Shown: one piece after another, positions 33,777 to 44,819 of the stretch
Numbering within the stretch: the stretch's first letter is position 1
Layout of the letters: each line of letters begins with the position of its first letter
Source of the DNA: Flammula alnicola
Taxonomy: Eukaryota > Basidiomycota > Agaricomycetes > Agaricales > Strophariaceae
NCBI GenBank assembly: GCA_015499995.1
Contig: JADNRV010000245.1
Span: 1-64,000, forward strand
DNA: 64,000 nucleotides
Reading direction: 5' to 3'
Translations under genes and position numbers: made by a program
Notes under the pieces: model-generated
Seen by the model: the letters and a program-made list of their open reading frames with translations, nothing else
Databases searched by the model: none
Told to the model about the DNA's origin: nothing

Positions 33777-35643
33777 ATGTCCTCAGCATCAGCGACGTCC
33801 TTCAGCGAACTTTTCCCAGAGTTATTCCCCATAATCATAGGACACCTTCCACTTGTCTATCGCCCGTCAACCTTACTTTCATTGGCGCTCACTTGTCATC
33901 GCCTTCATGATATTGTATTTCCACGGCTTGTGTATGGCCATGTACGACTTGTGGGAGAGGATCAAGCAGTATCAACCTTGAATGCGTTGATCGCAAAGGC
34001 TGAACTTGTGACAAAGGAAGATATCCAAAAGCAAGGAAATCCTTCTCCCAGCCACTGCATCCGCCACCTGTGCATTGATTCTTCGATAAAACTACCAATC
34101 TGCACTTCAGGCCATTCCCTAAATGCACTTCAGAAACTCATAGATGTCGATGGGTTGCGGCATCTCTCGGCTTTGACTCTTCAGGTCTTCGGCAAATGGG
34201 ACTGGTCAAAAGGGGACCTGCCAATAGACGACTTCCTCAAACTTCCCCCATCGTTCGGTACATGCTTGAAGACAAAGTGTCCCAATTTAAAAACCGTCCG
34301 TTTGTCCTATTTCTCACAGGAGTTTGGGAAAGAGTGGATAGAGCCTGAGATTTTCTCGCTCGAGGTACACATTGCGGTCTTACAGTGCACCTTTCGTGTT
34401 CTCACTTAATCTTTCTTGCTAGAGTCTGACCAGCATCCACCTTGGATGCCACTTACTCAACTGTATGTTATCAGAAGAATGTGACAATCATCCATCCACT
34501 GCTGATATCGTCTTAAGACCCACTACCAACCATCAATCTTTCACAACTTCCGCCAAATTTACATACCCTCGAGCTTCGACTCTGTCATGCTGAAGGTTAC
34601 TTGAAAATCGATGCCTCTAGCCCTGGCGGACTTCTTGGCTGCGTTATTCCAAACCTCCGCACCCTCGTCCTTGACGATTTTTTTGTCTCTGATCCCGCCT
34701 CCACGAACACCTTCTGGAAGGCCCATCCCGGTATCGAGCGCCTCGAATTCTGGCCTGGCGTGAAGGGGAGCTGGTTCAATAGCTGTGAAATCGGAATGCT
34801 CCCAAACCTAAAATACCTGCAGGTGAGTAGGTTCTGTAGCATCCGACTTCGAAACACCTTAACAGATTGTGTGGTAGTGTAACGTCGACCACGCTCTTGT
34901 CCTCCTTCCTCAAGTATCAAATACCCTCATCAGACTCAGCCTCTGGAAGACATACAACGCACAAGGCCCATACCTCTTGCGCGTGGTTGCTCAGAATGGA
35001 ATTCTTCCCGCTCTCCGCAGCCTCGGAATACAACGTGAATCGGGGAACAGCCCAAAACCGCGAGAGGGGCACAGGTGGCGGGAAGATGAGAACGGAGACG
35101 TGTCGGAAGCAGATGCGAAGAGGCCGGCCAGGCAATTCGATGGGAATTATATCATGAGTTTATCGAAGGCTGCTCCAAACCTGGAGGAACTTGAACTCAC
35201 GGGAACATCGGATGACACCCTAGTGAGTTTCCTTTCACTTGTTGTCTGTCAGAACTAATTCAATGCAGGATTCCATCACCGCCTCCTTATCCCGGTTCCC
35301 CCAGATACAACGTCTCATCCTCTCAGGCGGTATCGACAGCTCCGAGAGAGCCTTCTTTGCACGTTCTAAAAACTGGGAAGATTACACTGACTTCGATACC
35401 ATTCATATCGCCGAGGAAGATTATGGAAAGTATGCTCCAGAGACCTTTGACGAGGCCGCACGAGATCTAGCGGATGGTTGCCGGACGTTGGCTATTGTAA
35501 CAATGGGTAATATTTTTGGGGAACTCTTGATTAAGGGTGGACCGAGTGCGAAGATTATTAGAGAGTATGACGGAGGTGCAGTCAAGGAGGTGAAGAGAAT
35601 CAGAGCTTGGGGTAATATCATTGGGAAGGAGGAGGAATGGTGA
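33777..35643 (+). pseudogene. F-box-like protein gene, copy A (in-frame stop in exon 4)
   Basis: Five exons parallel to copies B and C: 33777-34364, 34423-34462, 34518-34822, 34866-35222, 35269-35643, 555 codons with stop. The N-terminus holds an F-box-like segment (ELFPELFPIIIGHLPL ... LSLALTCHRLHDIVFPRLVY), followed by leucine-rich-repeat-like segments (NLRTLVLDDF, ALRSLGIQRE, NLEELELTG). The fourth codon of exon 4, CAG in copies B and C, is TAG here (34875-34877). It truncates the protein unless splicing moves to the new AG at 34876-34877, which would drop four codons and keep frame. F-box/LRR proteins recruit substrates to SCF ligases; the target is unknown. Confidence 0.7.
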
Positions 35644-35879
35644 TTCCTTAATAAATTATTATATCGTGTCTCGCTGTTTCGTGAATTATCCAGCCTCCCA
35701 GAAGCCAAATAACAGGACGGCATGAGTTATAACGCCTAGAAGTAAATGTTGTGTGGTTAGAAAGCTCTTATTTGTATTTGCGTCCAGATACTCAGATAGG
35801 AGTCGGACAAGCCATTCTCAATAAGTAGGATAGCCCCCTGTGGTTCTGAAAATGCCGCTGGTATTCTAGTGTGTTAGTG

Positions 35880-36150
35880 AGTTGGCTGCCCAATTTCTTG
35901 CAATCTCTTTCTGATTCTTCTCACAACGTCTAAGTATTGCACCTGGAAGCAAATCGTCCTCGGATCGTTTTGACGAGTTGTCTCCGCTACCGGGCGAGGG
36001 AATCATGTCCAGCATTTCGCTATATGCAGAAGACAAATCAGAAGTGGTATACGCCATCTTTGACGCCTTCCACCTAGTCTCCTTCACAGACTCCTTATAC
36101 CTTCCACCGTTGTTAAGAGCCCTGGATATAGGCAGTGCACTGTGGGTAGT
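35880..36150 (-). repeat. conserved relic segment, copy 2 of 3
   Basis: Second copy of the segment at 33456-33730, now downstream of F-box A. Its minus-strand frame is the longest of the three (MAYTTSDLSSAYSEMLDMIP). F-box copy A is therefore bracketed by two copies, while the second unit has one copy at 48034-48260. Confidence 0.5.
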
Positions 36151-36381
36151 TAGTATTCGACAGAGTTGATTTCAAGTTTTCCATAACTGGATTTATACGT
36201 ACGTATCTAATCCGTAAGGTAGGTGATGTATTCTCATTTCATCTCAGCACTCGCAAACCCTCAGCATGTAGTTCAAATCCAAAAATCCAGCCTCTACATG
36301 GGTCAACACTGTATGTATGTACTGCGACATGGAAATTTATACCTGCGCGCTTACTTGAATAATAAGACTCTCGCCGTCACC

Positions 36382-37210
36382 TCATTGCCGAGCAGCCTTC
36401 TTTGCTGCCTTCTTCGCTGCGTTCCTCAGGTTTTTCTTGGACTCGGGGTTGCTTGACTTGGGCTTGCGTGGCCCTCCCTTGCGCGCTTCAGCGTTCGTCT
36501 TTATTCTGCCATCGGGATGGGTTGGAGCCTTCCCATCTTTATGTTCAAGTTTGCGCAAATACTCCTTTCCATTTCTGTCTCTGCTAGGATGCATGATCGA
36601 GAAAATGAGCTCTTTCCTAGTCTGTTGGGGAAGAGAAATCCTTTCAGGGAAATTTCTCGAAGGATGACTGGAAATCTAGTTACTCGCTTGCTTGACAAGT
36701 CGCCTTTTACAAGGAGACCGCCTACAGTGCTTTTCCCCTTGCGCTGGCCATTCACCTGGACCTGAATATTGTGGTAGCCTTCCGCGGTCATTCCCTGCAT
36801 ATCAAGACGGTGCTACCAGAGCAATTAATCAGATGAGTATAACAAGAAAAATATCTTGCACTGTAGCTCACTCCTGTCGATTCATCCTTTTTGCCTGTCG
36901 GGTGTATGGTACCAGCGCCTTTACTAAAGCCTTTCAACTTCTCTAAAGGGGTTTTTTCAACAAAATTGATCGCTTCGCCCTTGGAGTAACGCCCATGAGT
37001 CGCGAAAAGATTCTTTACGAGCACAAAATTCCAGTGGTGAGTCGCGGTATCGGCACATGAATTTGTGAATGCACATACATTACGAGGCAGGATTTCCTTG
37101 TTGGTCCATTCGGCGATCTCAGACTCAGAAGAATAATCGGGGCATGGTAACGCAGAGACGATGAAGGTAGCTAAAGAAATACCAAGCAAGAGGGATTTAA
37201 AAAGCTGCAT
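36382..37210 (-). CDS. secreted protein with lysine-rich basic tail, copy 1
   Basis: Three exons, 36872-37210, 36684-36812 and 36382-36621, give 235 residues. The first 20 residues form a signal peptide (MQLFKSLLLGISLATFIVSA). The mature part begins with a short Cys-containing domain (LPCPDYSS, NVCAF, NSCADTATHHW), passes a segment with QVQVNGQRKGKSTVGGLL, and ends in a strongly basic Lys/Arg/Ala tail (NLRNAAKKAAKKAARQ). The intron before exon 3 (GTAACT ... CCCCAACAG) was chosen because it alone joins the frames. No known domain is recognised. A secreted cationic protein could be an antimicrobial or effector, but this is speculation. Copy 2 is at 48516-49341. Confidence 0.75.
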
Positions 37211-38788
37211 TTTGAGAGTTTAGATGAGCGTCCAGCGCTTGTGAATGTATGAAGTAATGAGGAGTAATTGGGCGTCCTGCGCTGAGCAGCATTTAGAGGG
37301 GGCAAACCCTCTTAAGTATACTACCAAGTTGCTCCTCATTGCAACTGTGTGTCGTTTCACTCGTACTTGGCTCATCCACAGTTCTAGGACCCACAGGAAA
37401 ATGAATGTCCTAAAATCCCTTTTGCAGTGCCGATACAGGTCGACGCCGCCCTTTCGTAGATGGCATCAGGAAAACGTCAAGGTCTTCTTCTTCATTTTTT
37501 TTCCAACTTCATGGCGGTGGCATTCTTCATATGGACATATTAGACACCGCTGCACTATCTATGTTGGACCCACAAGTTCCAACAGGGTCAGTCCCATTCA
37601 CTGACGCCGATGATCCTTGTCACTGTGTGTTCATGACGGTGGCTCTGAATATGCAAAAGCCAGTGGATAGCCTCTCACCGAATTACCCCCTCGGAGCCGT
37701 GCCAGGTGCGAGAACTGTCAGTGCAGAATGATTACGCAAAATTGTATGGTGCGGTCGGACTTTAGGCCACTACTTTTGTACAGGCGCCAAATCGGCTGGC
37801 CGAAAAAAATAATTATATAGACACAAAGATTATTTAATTTGACGTAGCTAAGTATGTACCACCGACCAAATTTACCTGAGATAAGGAGTGCAAGCTTTAC
37901 AATGAAATCTTCAACTATGGGTCAATGAAATTCATGTCCACAGTTCGGAAGCGGTGCAGCCCGTTCACGCGAAGCTCGCCATCGTAAACGCCGTCCTGTG
38001 ATTGACATGGAAGTAATCGAGGTCTCGTATATGGTACGGTGGATGGATGCCTACAGAGCAGGTCTCGGAGCAAAGGAAGCTTAGCTGCAGGTTAAGAAGT
38101 TCGGTTCCCATCCGATCCCACAGACGTATGCGCTTGATGCGTAGTAAATCTAATCTAATCTCTCACGTGCTTTGTTACCTGATTTGGACATGCGCACAGA
38201 CCTGCGCCAAATTCGTGATTGCAAACTGCAGTAATGAAGCATTATGATGGGGATCGGCATGGCCCGTCTGAGAATCGTGATATTTGTTCCTTGTTTGTCC
38301 CTGCTAAATGTCGGTTCCTCAAATTGTCCACTTTTACTCCGTCCCCTCCGGCCTTCCACAACCACGAAAAAATATGCTAAAATAGTTAAAATGTATAGAA
38401 CATGTCTAAAATGATTTTGTTTATCGCAGAATACTGAATGCCTCTTTTATGAAATGTAGAAACCAAAAACCGTCAATAAAACACCCTTTACCAGACCAAA
38501 TGGAAGGGAAAATGAAATTCCAACCAAGAAACACTTTGAAAACATACTCCGTGCCTACTTGTCGAGGGGAAATGGATAGATCAGCTGGAACCACGACAAA
38601 CGGCCATGGGCAGCAAAGCGTGTCAATCAGTGTCAATCACTGCAAATGACCTGTACAATCACCGGACCGCCTAAGTCCGGCATCCTCCAAGATCCTTCCA
38701 CTCGTCATAATTTCTCTTCTCCCCTTCGTCCACTCGTCACCCATCTTCCTAAATATATCACGTCTGTCATAAAATAGATAACCATCGG
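37211..38788. other. duplicated upstream region, no clear gene
   Basis: Positions 37211-38250 match 49342-50340 closely. A 66-codon plus-strand frame at 37531-37731 (MDILDTAALSMLDPQVPTGS) is broken by indels in the other copy, which argues against a conserved gene. The last part, 38250-38788, is not duplicated. Confidence 0.45.
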
Positions 38789-40487
38789 TAGTGCTTGGAA
38801 GTCCGGTTACAAGACTGCAAAAAGACCGAGACCGAACCGGACTTGGACCGATTGGGACCGGAAATTCTCAGGACCGATGAAGACCGTAACCACGGTCCGG
38901 TCTTCGGTCCATCGCCATGTGAGAATTATGAAGACCGAAGAAAAACCGGTTGAGACTGGTCTGAACCGGTCTTTAGGGCCTTCGAAATACTTAGAGGTAG
39001 TTCTATTCAAGAGCTTTCCAACAAGAATAAAATGATAATTTTTGGTTGAGAATTGAATAACTTATGCATAAATTCGCATACAATATTCGAGCCTTGCTGT
39101 TGCCGCGCTTCTGGAATTTGCCGGATTGCGATCAACAACAGTCGTCGATTGCTATCATCAACATCTCCTTCCTTCCTCGCTCCTCCTCACGTCTCCCTAG
39201 CCCCATGACTTTCTAAAATTCTCTGTAAGTCATTTCTTTATTGATATATTCTATATTCTAACATTTTTTGACCTTAGTTCATTTCGAGATGGCTAAGGTG
39301 AACCTCGCCACGTCACAACAAACGCCGCCACATCGCATGGTCCCTCCCTCGTCTTGGGATGTGGGCCACCTTCAGAACGATACAGGTAGTAGGAAAGGTG
39401 AAAAGAAAGCCAAGGGGAGACCCTAGAACAGGGAGACCCACGAGGTATGTCGCCGACCGAGTCGCAGCACGCGCCGTGTGCTGTGACTCGTTCGCTTTCT
39501 TTGACTCTTCCTTTCCAGCTCGACTGACCATTTCCATAGCTATGCCTGATGGCGACAGCCTCTGAACACTGCCAGAATGACACAAACCCAGCGCTGATGT
39601 GGTGAACCCCACAACGACAAGGCCACCTTGACACCGCAACGACGTTGACCGCCAGCACATCAACCCCATCCGCCCACGTCAAACCCACACATTGATTCCA
39701 CATCGACCACCACGTCAACTCTCACCCTCAGTGCCATGTACATGCCCACATCGCCATCCAGCACTTTGACCCTACCCGCGTCAACTCCCGCGTTGACCCC
39801 ACGCATGTTGATCTCGCGACTGCACCACCTTGCCCCCGCGGCGTTGCGTCTCGACGTCTGCATCCAACCCACACTTGAATGTGCACCCGCATCCCAATCG
39901 CACTCGAACTTTGTGCCCGACCCCTCAGCGAAAAGAGTCCCACAGCCCTGTACACAGACAACGGTTGTCTTCATCTATCGACAAATGGCTTTTTGCCCTA
40001 TGCGGCCCACCCACAACAACCTTTGCTCTTCCACAGCCCTGCCCGCAGATACCATTGTCATTTGCCACCTAACAACAAGCAGCGTATAGCGCCACTCACA
40101 CAACCACCATGTTTGCAGCCCTGCCGGGAGTCATCTATCGACATTCAACATTGTATGCTGCCCCCAACTGACCAGTGACCGGTCACTGGTCAGTTGGGGG
40201 GACCGCCCATGTTTGTAACGTAGAATACAAAAATATAATTATATTATTCCATTACCTCGTGTGACAAGGATATACAGACCAGTCTGGACCGGTTACAAAC
40301 CAGTCTGAACCGTAACTGGTTTAGACCGGTCTTGCAACCGCAAAAGACTGCATAAGACCAAGGTGGACCGGTCTACATCAGTCCGGTCCGGTTTTTAGCA
40401 GTCTTTGGACTTGGGAAGACCGGTCTCGGTCTCGGTCCAAGGCTCTGGGGGTCAAAAGACCGGACCGGACCGGACTTCCAAGCACTA
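38789..40487. mobile_element. 1.7-kb hAT-like element with 8-bp target duplication
   Basis: Left end TAGTGCTTGGAAGTCCGGT equals the reverse complement of the right end, and both are flanked by ACCATCGG (38781-38788 and 40488-40495). TAGTG ends with 8-base target duplications fit hAT transposons. About 200 bases at each end are packed with ACCGGTC / GACCGGTC words in both orientations. The interior has no transposase frame; it contains a GTTGACC/CCACGTCAA-rich segment (39.6-39.85 kb) and a 40-bp palindrome. Non-autonomous. Confidence 0.75.
40161..40200. repeat. perfect 40-bp palindrome
   Basis: The 20-base arm CCCCCAACTGACCAGTGACC is followed immediately by its exact reverse complement with no spacer; pairing stops at both outer bases. 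It lies inside the hAT-like element. A perfect spacerless palindrome of this length could extrude a hairpin or mark a healed inverted junction. Confidence 0.9.
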
Positions 40488-40495
40488 ACCATCGG

Positions 40496-41783
40496 TCTGA
40501 GGCCTGAAATTTCGTACTTACCGACTCCCAAGTGCCTCTTAATTACACCCAACCACGCCAGAAAGCATTTACCTCAACATTGCCGGACCAATACAAGAAA
40601 CTGGGCAAGAATTTAAGCTGTACGAAAGCAATATGAAGATATGAGTCCGATTTGCGACGTTAAAGAGAAGCCCCTCGGGTTGAATGTGTCGAAAGAAACC
40701 CAATTCGCTAACTTTGGATGTTGCTTGAACATTCAAGATAGAACTTACAAAAGCAATTCAAATATTCCTCTCAGATATAGCTTTTAAACTTTGAAGTAAT
40801 AGATTGGTACTTCTGTTATTTCAAAACATGTAGGCATTGAGCTCAAACCAAGCTTAAATTCCAGAGACTTGACCGCTTTAGTCAACAATCCACCTCTAGA
40901 GGTCAAAGAACTGAATAAATCGGCACAAGAAGGTAATAATGCAGTCTCGTAGAGTTTCCAATATTATTCTTGAATTATTTATGATTTTCTTGGTCCCCTT
41001 TCACAGGAATGTTTGCTTGTTCTGGTGTCCTTGACCTTCTAACTTCCGAAATATGCCATTTAAATTTGACGGCAAACTCTGAATCAGACTCTCTGAAATC
41101 TCGGATTTGAGGTTCAGCATATGCAATGAGCTCGGATTTTAAATCTCAGGATTTGGGGACACTTTCTGATTTTTTGAAGCCCTTCATGAGATGCGTGAGT
41201 TCGAGAGGCTCTGCCGAATTCATATCTGACGCCCTTTTATGGAGTGACGCGTGAAATAATCTCAAACTTTATAATATTCATGACTCATACATCCTTAAAT
41301 TTGCTAATATGTATTGTAAACCAGTGTAAGTGCAATGGGAGAGGAGGAAACGGCCTGAAACAAAGAGGAACCGACGAAAATGGGAGGTTGGGTGTGGGAC
41401 AAATACAGCCAAACATCACGGTTTCTCATCAGGCAATGCCGATCCCCAATTATGAAGGTGAGAAATCCTCTTCCAGCAGGAAGCTCATGTTGTTTTTAGA
41501 CGCCATTTCCGCTGTCACCCGGGGTGTGCAAGATAGATATGTAGATACATAATATCAATCGCCGACTCTCAGGAGCTCTGACTCTGCAATGCCCGCATAA
41601 ATAAATTCGGTTACTCCGTTGGCACATTTGGCACGATCAATCAAACGCCCACCAAAGGGCGGCCGGTTGCCTACTATATACGTGACTGACAGTTGATCAG
41701 ACTTGACACAACGATAGTACAGATGTTGATTCAGCACTTTTATTTAATTATACTCATAACACAACTCGACAAACCCAGTCATC
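40496..41783. other. no gene seen; 5' flank of F-box copy B
   Basis: 40.5-41.4 kb has no coding pattern. From about 41447 the sequence is almost identical to 50731-51067, the flank of copy C, including the 5' flank ending TCATC|ATG. Copy A lacks this flank. Confidence 0.5.
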
Positions 41784-43655
41784 ATGTCCTCAGAGTCAGC
41801 GACGTCCTTCAGCGAACTTTTCCCAGAGTTATTCCCCATAATCATAGGACACCTTCCACTTATCTATCGCCCTTCAACCTTACTTTCATTGGCGCTCACT
41901 TGTCATCGCCTTCATGATATTGTATTTCCACAGCTTGTGTATGGCCATGTACGACTCGTGGGGGAGGATCAAGCAGTATCAACCTTGAATGCGTTGATCG
42001 CAAAGGCTGAACTCCCGACAAAGGAAAATTTCCGAAAGCAAGGAAATCCTTCTCCCAGCCACTGCATCCGCCACTTGTGCATTGATTCTTCGATAAAACT
42101 ACCAATCTGCACTCCAGGCCATTCCCTAAATGCACTTCAGAAACTCATAGATGTCGATGGGTTGCGACATCTCTCAGCTTTGACTCTTCAGGTCTTCGGC
42201 GAATGGGACTGGTCAAAAGGGAACATGCCAGCAGACGACTTCCTCAAGCTTCCCTCGTCGTTCGGTACAAGCTTGAAGACAAAGTGCCCCAATTTAAAAA
42301 CCTTGCATTTGTCCTATTTCTCGCAAGAATTTGGGAAGGAGTGGATAGAGCCTGAGATTTTCTCATTCGAGGTATACATTACGGTCTTATCCGCCTTCGT
42401 GTTCTGACCTAATCTTTCTTGCTAGAGTCTGACCAGCATCCGCCTTGAATGCCACTTACTCAGCTGTATGTTATCAGGAGAATATTTCAATGATCCACTG
42501 CTGATATCGTCATAAGACCCACTACCAATTTCCATCAATCTTTCACAGCTTCCGCCAAATTTACATACCCTCGAGCTTCGACTCCGTGATGCTGTAGGTT
42601 ACTTAGAAATCGATGCCTCTAGCCCTGGCGGACTTCTTGGCTGCGTTATTCCAAACCTCCGCACCCTCATCCTCGACAAGTTTTTTGTCTCTGATTCCGT
42701 CTCCACGAACACCTTCTGGAGGGCTCATCCCCGTATCGAGCGCCTCGAATTCTGGCCTGGCATGAAGGGGAACTGGTTCAATAACTTTGAAATCGGAATG
42801 CTCTCAAACCTGAAATATTTGCAGGTGAGTAGGTTCTGTAGCATCCGACTTCGAAACACATTGACAGATTGCGTGGCAGTGTAACGTCAACCACGCTCTT
42901 GTCCTCCTTCCTCAAGTATCAAATGCTCTCATCAGACTCAGCCTCTGGGAGACATACAACGCGCAAGGCCCATACCTCTTGCGCGTGGTTGCTCAGAATG
43001 GAATTCTTCCCGCTCTCCGCAGTCTCGGAATACAACGCGAATCGGGGAACAGCCCAAAGCCGCGAGAGGGGCACAGGTGGCGGGAAGATGAGAACGGAGA
43101 CGTGTCGGAAGCAGATGCGAAGAGGCCGGCCAGGCAATTCGATGGCAATTATATTATGAGTCTATCGAAGGCTGCTCCAAACCTGGAGGAACTAGAACTC
43201 ACGGGAACATCGGATGACACTTTGGTGAGTTTCCTTTCATTTTTCGGTGCTTGTTGTCCGTCAGAACTAATTCAATGCAGGATTCCATCACCGCCTCCTT
43301 ATCCCGGTTCCCCAAGATACAACGTCTCATCCTCTCAGGCGGTATCAAAGGCTACAAGAGAGCCTTCTTCGCACGTTCTGAAAACTGGGAAGATTACGCT
43401 GACTACGATACCAGTCATATCGCCGAGGAAGATTATGGAAAGTATGCTCCAGAGACCTTTGACGAGGCCGCACGAGATCTAGCGGATGGTTGCCGGACGT
43501 TGGATATTGTAACAATGGGTAATATTTTTGGGGAACTCTTGATTCAGGGTGGACTGAGTGCGAAGATTTCTAGAGAGTGTGACGGAGGTGCAGTCAAGGA
43601 AGTGAAGAGAATCAGAGCTTGGGGTAATATCATTGGGAAGGAGGAGGAATGGTGA
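41784..43655 (+). CDS. F-box-like / leucine-rich protein, copy B (intact)
   Basis: Five exons, 41784-42371, 42426-42465, 42517-42824, 42868-43224 and 43281-43655, give 555 residues. Sites and lengths match copy C exactly. The N-terminal F-box-like motif (SFSELFPELFPIIIGHLPLI) is followed by LRR-like strands (NLRTLILDKF, HLSALTLQVF, NLEELELTG) and a charged C-terminus ending KEEEW. Exon 2 is only 40 bases. Relative to copy A there is a three-base insertion in exon 3 (LPISINLSQL). The family role is substrate selection for SCF ubiquitin ligase; the target is unknown. Confidence 0.75.
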
Positions 43656-44472
43656 TTCCTTAATAAATTATTATATCGCGTCTCGCTGTTTCGTGAATTC
43701 TCCAGCCTCCCAGAAGCCAAATAACAGGACGGCATGAGTTATAATATATAATTATTAATGACTAGAAGTAAGTGTTGTGTGGTTAGAAAGCTCTTATTTG
43801 CGTCCAGATACTCAGATAGGACAAGCCATTCTCAATAAGTAGGATAGCCCTCTGTGGTTCTGAAAATGCCGCTGGTATTCTAGTGTGTTAGTGAGTTGGC
43901 TGCCGACTGCCAGTCAGGCACCTCGAAAGGCAAAACTAGCTGACTTGAAAATATTAGTCGCGCGCAGGAAACAGTGAATGACCGATTATCCTTTGTCTGA
44001 CCTATTGGCGGCGTGGTGGAAGCGAGGCAACATTCAAAGTGTATGGGCGAACTGCGCTAGAAGAGGTATGTCGCCACTGGTCGGGGTTCCTATTGTTGGT
44101 CGTAACCAAGTATCGCAGCGATATTTGAGACGCATGATAGAATCGGGCATGAAAAGCTGCTAGAAAGCCAACGGTAAAGTCCTTCATTGGTTGGAACGAG
44201 CAGTTTAGAACGGACTTGACCTAATAGTCAGGATAAGCACATGTTTGTGGGCTTCCAAGAACGATCATGCTGTGCGTCAAATTGGTTCAATCGCGAGCCA
44301 AGGCCTCCGATTAGTGTCAATTACTTCGCCCGCCACAGACGTAACGAGTGACTAGTGATGGAGGAAAAAGCCGACAAAACCGCCAGAGGTATAAATTGAC
44401 GAGTGTAACAACGCCAGAATGCCCAAGTTGCCCAACTCCAAAGACTCCTCAGTGTATCACACCACGCTCAAC
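43656..44472 (+). promoter_or_regulatory. intergenic region with TATA box of the eight-cysteine gene
   Basis: The duplicated F-box sequence ends at about 43903 (GAGTTGGCTGCC); beyond that the sequence is unique. GTATAAATT at 44389-44397 is a good TATA box. An in-frame ATG at 44419 falls about where transcription should begin, so the ATG at 44473, which starts a signal peptide, is the likelier start. Confidence 0.5.
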
Positions 44473-44819
44473 ATGAAATTCGGATTTGCTTCCTCGATTG
44501 CTGCCTTCCTTTCCATTCCGCTCATGGCCGTTGCCCAGCAGTGCAGACCTGTGTGCTGCGATGCCGTTGTGGCTTCCATTTCACCCCCTGGAAAAATTGG
44601 CAGTAAGACGACAATTAGACACTCTATATTTCCGTGGCACTAACTATCGATCACGCAGTCCACTGCACCCTGGGTGGTATCGACTGTGGTTTCAGCGGTC
44701 AAGTACGCGCATGCTGCGCTCGCCTGGTATGTTTTTAGATGGTTATCAATTCAGTAAAGCTGAGAAAGTATTCCTAGTCCTTCGGCCCGCCACCTGCGAC
44801 CGGGATCGGGTGCGAATAA
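44473..44819 (+). CDS. small secreted eight-cysteine protein, hydrophobin-like
   Basis: Exons 44473-44602, 44659-44726 and 44778-44819 give 79 residues. The first 22 residues are a signal peptide (MKFGFASSIAAFLSIPLMAVAQ). The mature chain has eight cysteines in the hydrophobin order C-CC-C-C-CC-C: QCRPVCCDAVV, IHCTLGGIDCGF, RACCARL and GIGCE. Spacings are C-X3-CC-X16-C-X6-C-X8-CC-X14-C, tighter than class I or class II norms, especially the X3 and the second half. Hydrophobins self-assemble at air-water interfaces to coat hyphae; whether this compact form does so is unknown. It was assembled from three short exons. Confidence 0.7.

Noticed and set aside
39293..40178. Overlapping frames inside the 1.7-kb hAT-like element as a transposase
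   Set aside because: Translations are low-complexity, lack any hAT catalytic or dimerisation motif, and derive from CCACGTCAA-type repeated words.
44419..44472. Earlier in-frame ATG for the eight-cysteine protein
   Set aside because: It would put a polar stretch before the signal peptide and falls about 25 bases after the TATA box, near the expected transcription start.
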